Below are positions 52,464 to 61,092 of a stretch of DNA of 64,000 nt, piece by piece. Source of the stretch: Roseococcus sp. SDR (GTDB taxonomy: Bacteria; Pseudomonadota; Alphaproteobacteria; Acetobacterales; Acetobacteraceae). The position numbers and the translations under genes were made by a program. Location: assembly GCF_019083995.1 (NCBI RefSeq), contig NZ_JAHRCU010000020.1, positions 1 to 64,000 on the forward strand, in the 5' to 3' direction. A model generated the notes under the pieces. It saw nothing but the letters and a program-made list of their open reading frames with translations, was not told the DNA's origin and did no database searches. How positions within the stretch are numbered: position 1 is the first letter of the stretch; each line of letters opens with the position of its first letter.

Positions 52464-53417
52464 TCACTCCCGCCAGGGATGCTGGTCCCACAGCGCCTGG
52501 TAGTTGCGCCGCAGGGCCGTGAGTTCTGCCAGGTATTCGGGCGGTGCCAGGAAGCGCAGCGGCAGGTTCTGCTGCGCCGCGGCGGCCTGGAAATCGCTGT
52601 CGGCCACGGTGCGCTGGACGGAGAGCGCCAAGCGCGCCTGCACCTCGGGCGGCAGGCCGGCGGGGGCGGCCATGCCGCGCATGGAGCCCTCCACCACGTC
52701 GAAGCCGAGTTCGCGCAGCGTCGGCACCTCGGCCAGCGGCGCCCAGCGGGTGGCGCCCATCTGGGCCAGCGGCTTCAGCACGCCCTGGCGCATCTCGGCG
52801 ATGCCTTCCGCCACATTCATCACCGCCACGGGGATCGCGCGGGACATGAGGTTCTGCTTCACCTGGGCCGAGCCGCCGAAGGGCACATGCAGGAAGCGCG
52901 CGCCGGATTTCCGCTCCAGCGCCAGCATGGCGAGGTGATCGTCCGAACCCACGCCGGTCGTGCCATAGCCGATGGTCTCGGGCTGGGCGCGGGCGGCGGC
53001 CAGCAGGGCGGCGAAGTCGTTGATCGGCGAATCGGCGCGGACCCAGATGCCGCCCGGATCATCCACGATGTTGCCGATGAGCGTGAAATCCTCGAGCCGG
53101 AAGCGCGTGCGGCGCTCGATCGGCAGGGTCACGATATGCGGCGTGTTGATGAAGCCGATGGTCAGCCCATCGGGCCGGGCGCGGGCCAGTTCCGTGAAGC
53201 CGATCTCGCCGCCCGCGCCGGGGCGGTTCATCACGACGACGGATTGGCCGAGGTCACGCTCCATGAATCGGGCGATGGTGCGGGCCGCGAGGTCGGTGCC
53301 GCCGCCGGCGGCGAAGGCCACGATCATCGTGAGCGGGCGGTCGGGCCGCCACTCTTGCGCGCGCGCGGGTGTCGCGAACAGCGCTGGCGTGGCGAGGAGG
53401 GCGCGGCGGGTCGTCAT
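52464..53417 (-). CDS. Periplasmic tripartite tricarboxylate (TctC/Bug-type) binding protein
   Basis: 317 residues with a signal peptide cut near ARAQE (about 21). Family motifs are intact: WRPDRPLTMIVAFAAGGGTDLAARTIARFM, VVVMNRPGAGGEIGFTELARARPDG and FLHVPFGGSAQVKQNLM. No permease partners nearby. It is the second of three such genes in the chromosomal part. Confidence 0.92.
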   Translation of the reverse strand: MTTRRALLATPALFATPARAQEWRPDRPLTMIVAFAAGGGTDLAARTIARFMERDLGQSVVVMNRPGAGGEIGFTELARARPDGLTIGFINTPHIVTLPIERRTRFRLEDFTLIGNIVDDPGGIWVRADSPINDFAALLAAARAQPETIGYGTTGVGSDDHLAMLALERKSGARFLHVPFGGSAQVKQNLMSRAIPVAVMNVAEGIAEMRQGVLKPLAQMGATRWAPLAEVPTLRELGFDVVEGSMRGMAAPAGLPPEVQARLALSVQRTVADSDFQAAAAQQNLPLRFLAPPEYLAELTALRRNYQALWDQHPWRE

Positions 53418-53489
53418 CGGCGGGGTCCGGTCAAGAAAAAGCCGGCCGCTGCGATGGCAGGGCCGGCTGGAAGTGAGTGCCTGTCAGGT

Positions 53490-54158
53490 TCAGTCGGCGG
53501 CCAGCGCCATCCGGCTGCGGTTCAGCACGGAGAGGACGTGGTCCTCGGCCATGCCGCTGATGGTCTCGACCTGCTCCGGCGTGAAGACATGGCCGGCGCC
53601 GGGGATGGTGCGGTAGTCGATGGCGACACCCTTCTGGGTGTTCAGCTTGTCGACCAGCTTCTGCACGCTGTTCACCGGAACCAGCTCATCCTCCTCGCCA
53701 TGCAGGATCATGCCCGAGCAGGGGCAGGGGGCGAGGAAGCCGAAGTCGTAGTGGCTGGCCGGCGCGCTGATGGAGATGAAGCCGCCCATCTCCGGGCGGC
53801 GCATCAGCAGCTGCATGCCGACATAGGAGCCGAAGGAATAGCCGGCGGCCCAGAGCATGGAAGCATTGGGGTTCACCGTCTGCAGGAAATCGAGCGCCGC
53901 CGCGGCGTCGCTGATCTCACCGATGCCGCCATCATAGCGGCCCTGGCTCTTGCCGACGCCACGGAAGTTGAAGCGCAGGACGGAGAAGCCCATCGCCTGG
54001 AACTTGCCGTAGAGGCTGTGGACCACGCGGTTGTTCATCGTCCCGCCATGCAGCGGGTGGGGATGCAACAAAAGCGCGACGGGGGCGTTGGGGCGCTTGG
54101 CGTGGTGATAGCGGCCTTCGAGGCGGCCATCGGGCCCGGCGAACATGACTTCAGGCAT
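53490..54158 (-). CDS. Alpha/beta hydrolase, dienelactone-hydrolase-like
   Basis: The ATG at 54158 gives 222 residues. Fold markers: VALLLHPHPLHGGTMNN (oxyanion loop), nucleophile elbow GYSFGSY (Ser about 108), acidic residue HGEEDELVP, and His near GAGHVFTP. This compact family resembles YfhR/KpnE-like small hydrolases. Substrate unknown. An upstream frame to 54350 is rejected as there is no ribosome-binding site. Confidence 0.85.
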   Translation of the reverse strand: MPEVMFAGPDGRLEGRYHHAKRPNAPVALLLHPHPLHGGTMNNRVVHSLYGKFQAMGFSVLRFNFRGVGKSQGRYDGGIGEISDAAAALDFLQTVNPNASMLWAAGYSFGSYVGMQLLMRRPEMGGFISISAPASHYDFGFLAPCPCSGMILHGEEDELVPVNSVQKLVDKLNTQKGVAIDYRTIPGAGHVFTPEQVETISGMAEDHVLSVLNRSRMALAAD

Positions 54159-54762
54159 CGTGTCCTTGTGTCCGTTTCTTCGGTTGGGCGGCGCGATGGG
54201 GCCGGGGGAGCCCCTTCGCACGGCCAAATCTGCGGCCAATGCCCCGCATCTGACCTGGCCGCTGCCCGTCTGCCTGGCCCCGACGGGAAAGGCAGACGGG
54301 CAGCAGCAGGCCCGCTTGGGCGATCCTGACGCGAAGTCTTGCCGCGGCATGCACGCTTGACGCGCGTCGCCACCGCCTGCACGCTCCCGGCCGCCATTCG
54401 TTTGTCCGGCGCACCGATCTCTGCACGGCCCCGCCCGAATTGTTGGATTTCGGTCGGAAAAACAATCGCTTCAAGAGTCGTTCCGGCTCAATCCGGCGCG
54501 ACGCGCGCATCATACGCATTCGTGATTGCGTTTCATAATGGATTCACACGGCAACTTGCATGGCTGGGTCCGTCTCAGCGCATGGCATGCCAATTCGGAT
54601 GCGGAATCTTTCCCGCGACAGGCTTTTTTGATGCAGACTGCACCGCGGCATCGGGTGATCCCGTGAAAATCGCGACCGCAAAGCGGCGCTCCGCCTCAGG
54701 CGCCCCTCCGCGATTCCGTTCGTGGCCGGCGCCCGAAGCGGTTTGAGGAAGGAGTGCAGGCC
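54159..54762. other. 604-base intergenic region
   Basis: No convincing gene is seen. Short frames on both strands are low-quality and lack ribosome-binding sites. The stretch 54,420-54,660 is less GC-rich than its surroundings and includes a CATAAT at 54,534 with no matching -35. It should carry the promoters of the divergent hydrolase and Rrf2 genes. Confidence 0.6.
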
Positions 54763-55251
54763 ATGCGCCTGTCAACGCGCGGCCGATACGCCGTGATGGC
54801 GATGGTGGAATTGGCGGCCCGGCAGGACCGTGTCGTGAAGGCGGCCAATGCCAAGTCCACGCCGCCGGTGAGCCTGGCGGAGATCGCCGCGGCGCAGATG
54901 CTCTCCCTGGCCTATCTGGAACAGCTTTTCGGCCCGCTTCGCCGCGCGGGGCTCGTCGCTTCGGCGCGGGGGCCCGGTGGCGGGTATCGCCTGGCCCGCC
55001 CCGCCGAGCAGATCAGCATTTCCGACATCGTGGATGCGGTGGATGAGCCGATCCGCGCCACGCGCTGCGAGGATGGGGCGCCGGGCTGCATCGCGGGGCA
55101 GCGCTGCATCACGCATGACCTTTGGGCCGAGCTGGGCGAGCAGATCCGCCTCTTCCTCGACGGCCTCACGCTCCAGGATGTGGTGCAGGGCCGCGTGCTG
55201 GGCCGCGCCGTCGCGCCCCAGCCGGTGGCCGCGGAATTGACGCGCGTCTGA
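54763..55251 (+). CDS. Rrf2-family iron-sulfur transcription regulator (IscR-like)
   Basis: The ATG at 54763 has AAGGAG eight bases upstream; 162 residues. The winged-helix start RLSTRGRYAVMAMVELA and QMLSLAYLEQLFGPLRRAGLVASARGPGGGY are Rrf2 hallmarks. Three cysteines with spacing C-x6-C-x5-C (about 107-120) should bind an Fe-S cluster. The next gene is a cysteine desulfurase, so it probably regulates Fe-S assembly. Confidence 0.92.
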   Translation: MRLSTRGRYAVMAMVELAARQDRVVKAANAKSTPPVSLAEIAAAQMLSLAYLEQLFGPLRRAGLVASARGPGGGYRLARPAEQISISDIVDAVDEPIRATRCEDGAPGCIAGQRCITHDLWAELGEQIRLFLDGLTLQDVVQGRVLGRAVAPQPVAAELTRV

Positions 55252-55273
55252 TCCGGCGGGAAAGGGCAGGGCG

Positions 55274-56368
55274 ATGACCCTGCCCCTCGACCTCGATGCC
55301 AATGCCACCGAGCCCCTGCGCCCGGCCGCGCGCGCCGCGCTGCTGGTGGCGCTGGAGGGCGGCGGCAATCCGTCCTCCGTGCATGGCGGCGGGCGCGCGG
55401 CGCGGCGCGTGATCGAGGCGGCGCGCCGAGCGGTGGCTGCGCGGTTCGCCGTGGCGCCGGGCGATGTCGTCTTCACCTCGGGCGGGACCGAGGCGAATGC
55501 GCTGGCGATTCACGGCCTCGGCGCCGGGCGGCGCATCCTGGCGGGCGCCACCGAGCACCCGGCGGTGCTGGCGGCCGCGCCGGGCGCCGCGATCCTGCCC
55601 GTGCTGGCGGATGGAACGCTGGACCTGGCGGCGCTGGAAGCGGGGCTCGCTTCGGGCGGGCCGGCGCTGGTCTGCGTGATGGCGGCGAACAACGAGACGG
55701 GCGTGCTGCACCCGCTGGCGGAGATCGCGGCCCTGTGCCGCGCCCATGGTGCGCTGCTGCATGTGGATGCGGTGCAGGCGGCGGGGCGGATGGCGCTCGA
55801 CCTGGCATCCTGGGGGGCGGCGAGTGTCGCGCTCTCGGGCCACAAGCTGGGCGGCGTGCCAGGCGCGGGCGCGCTGATCCTGGCGCCGGGGCTGCATCTG
55901 CCTGCGCTGATCGCGGGCGGCGGGCAGGAGCGCGGACGGCGCGGCGGGACCGAACCGCTGCCGGCCATCGCCGCCTTGGGCGCCGCGCTGGAGGAAGGCT
56001 ACGAAGCGCCGCGCATCGTGGCCCTGCGGGATGCCATCGAGGCGGGGCTGCGGGCGCTCGATCCGCGCATCGTGATCGCGGGCGCGGGGGCGGCGCGGCT
56101 GCCCAACACCACGCTCGCCGTGCTGCCCGGCGTGGCCGCGGAGACGCAGGTGATCGCGCTCGATCTCGCGGGCGTGCGGGTTTCGGCGGGGGCGGCCTGT
56201 TCCTCGGGGAAGGTCACCGCCTCGCCCGTGTTGCGGGCCATGGGCTTCGGGGCGGAGGCGGGGAGCGGCATTCGCATCTCGCTGCCCTGGAACGCGCCGG
56301 AGGAGGCGCCGGGGCGCTTCCTCACGGCCTATGCGGCCATGCTGGGCCGCGTGAAGCGCGCCGGTTAG
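55274..56368 (+). CDS. Cysteine desulfurase (NifS/IscS-type)
   Basis: 364 residues, starting 22 bases after the Rrf2 gene. PLP-binding Lys in SGHKLGGVPG (about 197), the N-terminal LDLDANATEPLRP, and the catalytic Cys loop AACSSGK (about 315). It takes sulfur from cysteine as a persulfide for Fe-S cluster building. No scaffold genes follow; the next gene is convergent and overlaps its stop. Confidence 0.94.
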   Translation: MTLPLDLDANATEPLRPAARAALLVALEGGGNPSSVHGGGRAARRVIEAARRAVAARFAVAPGDVVFTSGGTEANALAIHGLGAGRRILAGATEHPAVLAAAPGAAILPVLADGTLDLAALEAGLASGGPALVCVMAANNETGVLHPLAEIAALCRAHGALLHVDAVQAAGRMALDLASWGAASVALSGHKLGGVPGAGALILAPGLHLPALIAGGGQERGRRGGTEPLPAIAALGAALEEGYEAPRIVALRDAIEAGLRALDPRIVIAGAGAARLPNTTLAVLPGVAAETQVIALDLAGVRVSAGAACSSGKVTASPVLRAMGFGAEAGSGIRISLPWNAPEEAPGRFLTAYAAMLGRVKRAG

Positions 56369-57294
56369 CGCGTGGGAACCGGCGGGTCCTGGCTGTAGTC
56401 GTAGAAACCGCGGCCCGTCTTGCGGCCATACCAGCCGGCTTCCACGTATTTCACCAGCAGCGGGCAGGGGCGGTACTTGCTGTCAGACAGCCCGTCATAA
56501 AGCACCTGCATGATGGAGAGGCAGGTGTCGAGGCCGATGAAGTCGGCCAGCTCCAGCGGGCCCATCGGGTGGTTCGCGCCGAGCCGCATGGCGGTGTCGA
56601 TCGAGCGGATGTCGCCCACGCCCTCATAGAGCGCATAGACCGCCTCGTTGATCATCGGCACCAGGATGCGGTTCACGATGAAGGCGGGGAAGTCCTCGCT
56701 CGTCGCGGTCTGCTTGCCCAGGCGCTTGGCCAGCGCGTCCACCGCGCGGAAGGTGGGCTCATCCGTCGCGATGCCGCGGATGATCTCGACCAGCTTCATG
56801 ATCGGCACGGGATTCATGAAGTGCATGCCGATGAACTTCTCGGGCCGGTCCGTGCCGGCGCCGAGACGCGTGATCGAGATGCTGCTGGTGTTGGACGCCA
56901 CCATGGCCGAGGGCTTCAGATGCGGCACCAGCGCCTTGAACACCTCGCGCTTGATGGCTTCCTTCTCGGTCGCCGCCTCGATCACGAAATCCGTGCCGCT
57001 GAAGCTCGCATAGTCGGTGCTGGTGGTGATCAGCGCCAGGGCCGCATCGCGCTGCTCGGGCGTGATCAGCTGGCGAGCGATCTGGCGCTCCATGTTGCGC
57101 GCGATGGTGCCGAGCGCCTTGTCGAGCGCAGCGGGGCTGATGTCCACCATCGCCACGGGGATGCCCGCCAGCGAGCAGACATGGGCGATGCCATTGCCCA
57201 TCTGTCCCGCGCCGATGATGCCGACCGAGGCGATCTCGGGGATGTCGAGCAGGGCGTCCGGCATGTCGGCGCTGCTGGCGATGCGGACCGACAT
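56365..57294 (-). CDS. 3-hydroxybutyryl-CoA dehydrogenase
   Basis: The ATG at 57294 overlaps the etfA stop (TGATG); 309 residues. The NAD-binding motif is GIIGAGQMGNG (about 25-35), the C-terminal domain has SSISITRLG and ANHPMGPLELADFIGLDTCL, with the GFY motif near the end. It forms an operon with the ETF genes, coupling acyl-CoA oxidation to electron transfer. Confidence 0.94.
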   Translation of the reverse strand: MSVRIASSADMPDALLDIPEIASVGIIGAGQMGNGIAHVCSLAGIPVAMVDISPAALDKALGTIARNMERQIARQLITPEQRDAALALITTSTDYASFSGTDFVIEAATEKEAIKREVFKALVPHLKPSAMVASNTSSISITRLGAGTDRPEKFIGMHFMNPVPIMKLVEIIRGIATDEPTFRAVDALAKRLGKQTATSEDFPAFIVNRILVPMINEAVYALYEGVGDIRSIDTAMRLGANHPMGPLELADFIGLDTCLSIMQVLYDGLSDSKYRPCPLLVKYVEAGWYGRKTGRGFYDYSQDPPVPTR

Positions 57295-58232
57295 CAGGCG
57301 GGCTTGCCGAGTTCGGCTTCGAGTTCGGGCAGCGCCTTGAACAGGTCACCCACGAAGCCGTAATCGGCCACCTGGAAGATCGGCGCCTCCTCGTCCTTGT
57401 TGATGGCGACGATGATCTTGCTGTCCTTCATGCCGGCGAGATGCTGGATCGCGCCCGAGATGCCGACGGCGATGTAGAGATCCGGCGCCACGATCTTGCC
57501 GGTCTGGCCGACCTGGTGGTCGTTCGGCGCATAGCCCGCATCCACCGCGGCGCGCGAGGCGCCGACGGCCGCACCCAGGAGATCCGCCACCTTCTCGATG
57601 AGGTGGAAGTTCTCCGAGCTGCCCATGGCGCGGCCGCCGGAGACGACGACCTTGGCGGCGGTGAGTTCGGGGCGCTCGCTCTTGCTCACCTCGGCGCCGA
57701 TGAAGCTCGACGTGCCGGGATCGGCGGCGGCGGCGACGGCTTCCACCGCGGCGCTGCCGCCCGTGGCGGGCACCGGGTCGAAGCTCGCGGCGCGGATGGT
57801 CATGACCTTCTTCGCATCGCTGCTCTTCACCGTCGCCAGCGCGTTGCCGGCATAGATGGGGCGCACGAAGGTATCGGCATCCACCACGCCCGAGACATCG
57901 CTGATCGGCTGCACGTCGAGCAGGGCGGCGACGCGCGGCATCACGTTCTTGCCGGCGGCGGAAGCGGGCGCGACCAGGTGGTCATAGCCAGGCGCCAGAT
58001 GCACCAGCAGCGCGGCCAGCGGCTCGGCCAGGCGGTTGGCCAGCGACGCGTCCTCGCAGAGGAGGACCTTGGCCACACCCGGCATGGCGGCGGCGGCGGG
58101 CGCCGCGCCGGCGGCACCCTCGCCCAGCACCAGCACATGGACTTCGCCCAGCTTGGCGCAGGCGGCGACGGCGCTGCGCGTGGGCTGCGAGACGGCCTTG
58201 CCGTCGTGGTCGGCGAGAAGGAGGACAGCCAT
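57294..58232 (-). CDS. etfA: Electron transfer flavoprotein alpha subunit
   Basis: 312 residues. C-terminal FAD-binding segment is complete: [20 protein letters not shown], and [25 protein letters not shown]. With EtfB it accepts electrons from acyl-CoA dehydrogenases for ETF-ubiquinone oxidoreductase. It begins one base after the etfB stop. Confidence 0.97.
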   Translation of the reverse strand: MAVLLLADHDGKAVSQPTRSAVAACAKLGEVHVLVLGEGAAGAAPAAAAMPGVAKVLLCEDASLANRLAEPLAALLVHLAPGYDHLVAPASAAGKNVMPRVAALLDVQPISDVSGVVDADTFVRPIYAGNALATVKSSDAKKVMTIRAASFDPVPATGGSAAVEAVAAAADPGTSSFIGAEVSKSERPELTAAKVVVSGGRAMGSSENFHLIEKVADLLGAAVGASRAAVDAGYAPNDHQVGQTGKIVAPDLYIAVGISGAIQHLAGMKDSKIIVAINKDEEAPIFQVADYGFVGDLFKALPELEAELGKPA

Positions 58233-58233
58233 C

Positions 58234-58983
58234 TCAGATCACCTTCGCTTCGTTGCGGAGCTTCTGCACCAGCTCCTGGATCGAGCCCACCTTGGCGCCG
58301 GCCTGGCGCTTGCCCGGCTCCTCCACGCGCAGCACCGTCAGGCGCGGCGTCGGGTCCACGCCGAGATCGGCGGGCTTCACGGTATCAATGGTCTTCTTGC
58401 GCGCCTTCATGATGTTGGGCAGCGAGGCGTAGCGCGGCTCGTTCAGGCGGAGGTCGGCCGTCACGATGGCGGGGAGCGTCAGCTTCACCGTCTCGAGGCC
58501 GCCATCCACCTCGCGCGTGACCAGGATCGAGGCGCCCTCGATCTCGACCTTGCTGGCGAAGGTGCCCTGGGGCCAGCCCATCAGCGCCGCCAGCATCTGG
58601 CCGGTGGCGTTCATGTCGTCATCGATGGCCTGCTTGCCGAGGATGACGAGGTCCGGCGATTCCTTGGCGATGATCGCCTTCAGGATCTTGGCGACGGCGA
58701 TGGGCTCGAGCGTGCCATCATGCTCGACCAGGATGCCGCGATCAGCGCCCATGGCCAGCGCGGTGCGGATCTGCTCGGCCGCCGCGGCGGGGCCGGCGGA
58801 GACCGCGATGATCTCGGTGGCGATGCCCTTTTCCTTGAGGCGGACCGCTTCCTCGACGGCGATCTCGTCGAAGGGGTTCATGGACATCTTCACGTTGGCC
58901 GTCTCAACGCCGGTGTTGTCCGCCTTCACGCGGACCTTGACGTTGTAATCAACCACCCGCTTGACCGGGACGAGGAGCTTCAT
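58234..58983 (-). CDS. etfB: Electron transfer flavoprotein beta subunit
   Basis: The ATG at 58983 gives 249 residues, the normal length. N-terminus [20 protein letters not shown] and [29 protein letters not shown] (AMP-binding site) are typical. First gene of the etfB-etfA-hydroxyacyl-CoA dehydrogenase operon. Confidence 0.97.
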   Translation of the reverse strand: MKLLVPVKRVVDYNVKVRVKADNTGVETANVKMSMNPFDEIAVEEAVRLKEKGIATEIIAVSAGPAAAAEQIRTALAMGADRGILVEHDGTLEPIAVAKILKAIIAKESPDLVILGKQAIDDDMNATGQMLAALMGWPQGTFASKVEIEGASILVTREVDGGLETVKLTLPAIVTADLRLNEPRYASLPNIMKARKKTIDTVKPADLGVDPTPRLTVLRVEEPGKRQAGAKVGSIQELVQKLRNEAKVI

Positions 58984-59078
58984 GGCCGGTTGCGCCTTCT
59001 TTCCTGACTGGCTTTGCTGCACTGCCGAATGACGGGCGACCCTAGCCACGCCGTGGGGGGAGGGCAAGGGAGCACCCC

Positions 59079-59438
59079 TTAATCTGGGGGGCTTTCCAGA
59101 AGGGCAAGGATGGCGGCGACCCGCGCCTCCGGCAGGTCCCGGATGGTCCGGGCGAGGCGATTGGCCAGTTCCGTGGCCAAGGGCGAAAGCCCGGCCGTGT
59201 CCACCACCACGCGCGGATGGGAGAGGCGCGCGAGACGCACCAGTTCCTCGGCATCGTCCCAGATCAGGCCGAAATGCTCATTCACCTGGTGGATGAGGCC
59301 GGCTGAGGGGCGGCCGCGCTTGCCGTGCTCCAGCGCCGAGAGATAGGCGGGCGAGACATGCAGCGCCGTCGCCAGCTCGGTCAGCGAGATGCCGTGCTGG
59401 TCGCGGAGTTCGCGGAGGCGTTTGCCGAAGGGGGTCAT
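59079..59438 (-). CDS. XRE-family transcription regulator
   Basis: 119 residues. Helix-turn-helix at residues 6-50 ([31 protein letters not shown]), then a helical domain and [21 protein letters not shown]. Its start codon lies in an ATGA overlap with the last of three 49-codon ORFs, so it may depend on coupled translation from the lut operon. Confidence 0.85.
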   Translation of the reverse strand: MTPFGKRLRELRDQHGISLTELATALHVSPAYLSALEHGKRGRPSAGLIHQVNEHFGLIWDDAEELVRLARLSHPRVVVDTAGLSPLATELANRLARTIRDLPEARVAAILALLESPPD

Positions 59439-59584
59439 GCCTTGGTGCCCTCAGGCGCCGGGCGCGGCCTCCGGCCGCTTGGCTTCGCGCCGCGGCTGGT
59501 GCTTCGGCGGGCGGGGCGGTCTGGGCGCGCCGGCCGCGTTGCGGCCGGATGCGTGGGGGGCGGTTCTGCGTTTCCCGGGGTCAT
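59435..59584 (-). CDS. 49-residue tandem small protein, copy 3
   Basis: From ATG 59584 to TGA 59435, overlapping the XRE start by ATGA. Arg/Pro/Ala-rich, basic, without hydrophobic segments (starts MTPGNAEPPPTHPAATRP). Same protein as the next copy except for an Asp/Ser-type single change. Expression unproven; the exact overlaps are the argument for it. Confidence 0.45.
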   Translation of the reverse strand: MTPGNAEPPPTHPAATRPARPDRPARRSTSRGAKPSGRRPRPAPEGTKA

Positions 59585-59730
59585 GCCTTGGTGCCCTCAG
59601 GCGCCGGGCGCGGCCTCCGGCCGCTTGGCTTCGCGCCGCGGCTGGTGCTTCGGCGGGCGGGGCGGTCTGGGCGCGCCGGCCGCGTTGCGGCCGGATTCGT
59701 GGGGGGCGGTTCTGCGTTTCCCGGGGTCAT
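59581..59730 (-). CDS. 49-residue tandem small protein, copy 2
   Basis: From ATG 59730 to TGA 59581, overlapping copy 3 by ATGA. Near identical to copy 3. Because the unit is 146 bases, each copy is read in a different frame, so the array works only as separate ORFs. Confidence 0.45.
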   Translation of the reverse strand: MTPGNAEPPPTNPAATRPARPDRPARRSTSRGAKPSGRRPRPAPEGTKA

Positions 59731-59876
59731 GCCTTGGTGCCCTCAGGCGCCGGGCGCGGCCTCCGGCCGCTTGGCTTCGCGCCGTGGCTGGTGCTTCGGC
59801 GGGCGGGGCGGTCTGGGCGCGCCGGCCGCGTTGCGGCCGGATTCGTGGGGGAGGGCGTTCCGTCTTCCGGGCTCAC
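59727..59876 (-). CDS. 49-residue tandem small protein, copy 1
   Basis: From GTG 59876, which overlaps the Smr stop (GTGA), to TGA 59727, overlapping copy 2 by ATGA. Its first dozen residues (MSPEDGTPSPTN) differ from the other copies because it starts in unique sequence; the rest is the same. Confidence 0.45.
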   Translation of the reverse strand: MSPEDGTPSPTNPAATRPARPDRPARRSTSHGAKPSGRRPRPAPEGTKA

Positions 59877-60394
59877 TTCACCCTCCGCAGCAGCAGGTGC
59901 ACCGCGCCCGCATTCGCCTTGTGCGGATGCGCGGCGCCGAGGATCAGCGGGCGCAGATGCGGCGCGTTCAGCCAATGCGGGAGCTCGCGGCGCAGCACGC
60001 CGCCCTCGGCGCTGCTGCCCTTGCCGGTGACGATGCAGACCACGCGCGTGCCATCCGCGTGGCACATCTGCAGGAAGCTCTCGACCGCCTGGTGGGCGCG
60101 GGCGGCCGTCATGCCGTGCAGGTCGAGCTTGCGCTCGGGGCGCATGGTGCCGCGGCGCAGGTCGCGCCAACGCTTGGCGTCCAGGCCCGAAGGCTGCGCG
60201 CCGACGCTGATCTCGGGCGGCGGCAGGCGCGGCTTGGGGATGGGCGGCGGCGGCTCGGCGGCGCGGGGCGGCGGCGTGATGGTGATGGCGGGCGGCGCTT
60301 CCGGCATCGCGCGCCCCGGCAGCGGGCGGATGGTGCGGGCGACGGCGGCCCAGACGGCCTTGTCCTCGGCCGAGAGGCCGCGCTTGCGCTTCAC
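59873..60394 (-). CDS. Smr-domain protein
   Basis: Start GTG 60394 overlaps the lutC stop (GTGA); 173 residues. The C-terminal 90 residues are an Smr domain: LDLHGMTAARAHQAVESFL (the LDLH motif) and VTGKGSSAEGGVLRRELPHWL (the GKG motif). The N-terminal half is a Pro/Ala-rich linker. Smr domains nick or cut nucleic acids in DNA and ribosome repair; the role here is unknown. Confidence 0.88.
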   Translation of the reverse strand: MKRKRGLSAEDKAVWAAVARTIRPLPGRAMPEAPPAITITPPPRAAEPPPPIPKPRLPPPEISVGAQPSGLDAKRWRDLRRGTMRPERKLDLHGMTAARAHQAVESFLQMCHADGTRVVCIVTGKGSSAEGGVLRRELPHWLNAPHLRPLILGAAHPHKANAGAVHLLLRRVK

Positions 60395-61092
60395 GCTTTT
60401 GCCGCGGGGTCGTCGTCCACCAGGATGATGTGCAGCGCGCGCGGCCCATGCGCGCCGAGTTCCAGCGTCTGCTCGATATCGGCGCTGCGCGAGGGGCCGG
60501 TGACCCACATGATGTTGCGCGGCATGAAGCCGCCGGTCTGCTTGTCCGTCCGTTCGGCGCGCAGCAGGTCCCAGGCCTCTTCATAGGCGCCGACGACGCG
60601 GCTCGCGCGCAGCACCACCATCTCGGTGTCGGGCAGCAGGTTCAGCGTGGTGGGGCGATGCGGGTCGGAGGGGAGCATGAGCGTCCCGGTCTCGGCCACG
60701 CCGGCATAGCCGTGCTGGAGGCTGACGAGATCCGTGGGTTCGCCCTTCCGCGTCTCGACCTCCAGCATCGGGTGGTCGGCCCATTTGATGCGCTTGAGCT
60801 CGGGATGCGGCGCCATGGCGAAGCGGGCGGGGAGGTTCTGCGCGGCGAGGTAGTCGGCCACCGCCTGGGGGATGGCGGCGAAGTTCGGCACACGGGCGAC
60901 GGTGCCGAATTCCTTCTCGACATTGCGGATGAAGAGCGCGATCTGCTCGGGCCGCCCAACGCGCGAACGCGCGGGGATGAGATGGCGCGGATGGGTGGCG
61001 AGGCGCCCTTCCAGCATGGCGCGCTGGTCGGCCGGCAGCGGGCCGCGCTTCAGGCCGCGCCGGATGGCGCCGAGGATGGCCTCCTTGCTCAT
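60391..61092 (-). CDS. lutC: LUD-domain protein LutC
   Basis: 233 residues. The LUD domain with its GVAETGTLML motif, HPHR-like SDPHRPTTLNLLPD and the C-terminal IMWVTGPSRSADIEQTLELGAHGPRALHIILVD matches LutC/YkgG. Part of the LutABC complex that oxidises L-lactate. It overlaps lutB by ATGA. lutA is not in the window. Confidence 0.93.
   Translation of the reverse strand: MSKEAILGAIRRGLKRGPLPADQRAMLEGRLATHPRHLIPARSRVGRPEQIALFIRNVEKEFGTVARVPNFAAIPQAVADYLAAQNLPARFAMAPHPELKRIKWADHPMLEVETRKGEPTDLVSLQHGYAGVAETGTLMLPSDPHRPTTLNLLPDTEMVVLRASRVVGAYEEAWDLLRAERTDKQTGGFMPRNIMWVTGPSRSADIEQTLELGAHGPRALHIILVDDDPAAKA

Larger units (their letters stand above)
59434..59851 (-). repeat. Tandem triplication, 146-base unit
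   Basis: Units begin at 59434, 59580 and 59726 and differ by only one or two bases (GATGCG/GATTCG, CGCCGCGG/CGCCGTGG). The third breaks off near 59851. Each contains inverted repeats such as GGCCGC-GTT-GCGGCC. Each unit encodes almost a full small ORF, and the first unit reaches into the XRE start. Confidence 0.95.

Noticed and set aside
54339-54746. Forward 135-codon ORF before the Rrf2 gene
   Set aside because: No ribosome-binding site or domain; product composition looks like intergenic DNA.
59434-59851. CRISPR array
   Set aside because: The direct repeats are 146 bases, contiguous and without spacers.
59325-60586. Forward ORFs encoding GRGGLGAPAALRPD-type repeats
   Set aside because: Reverse-strand reading of the 146-base tandem repeat; the minus strand has start-stop overlaps that explain it better.
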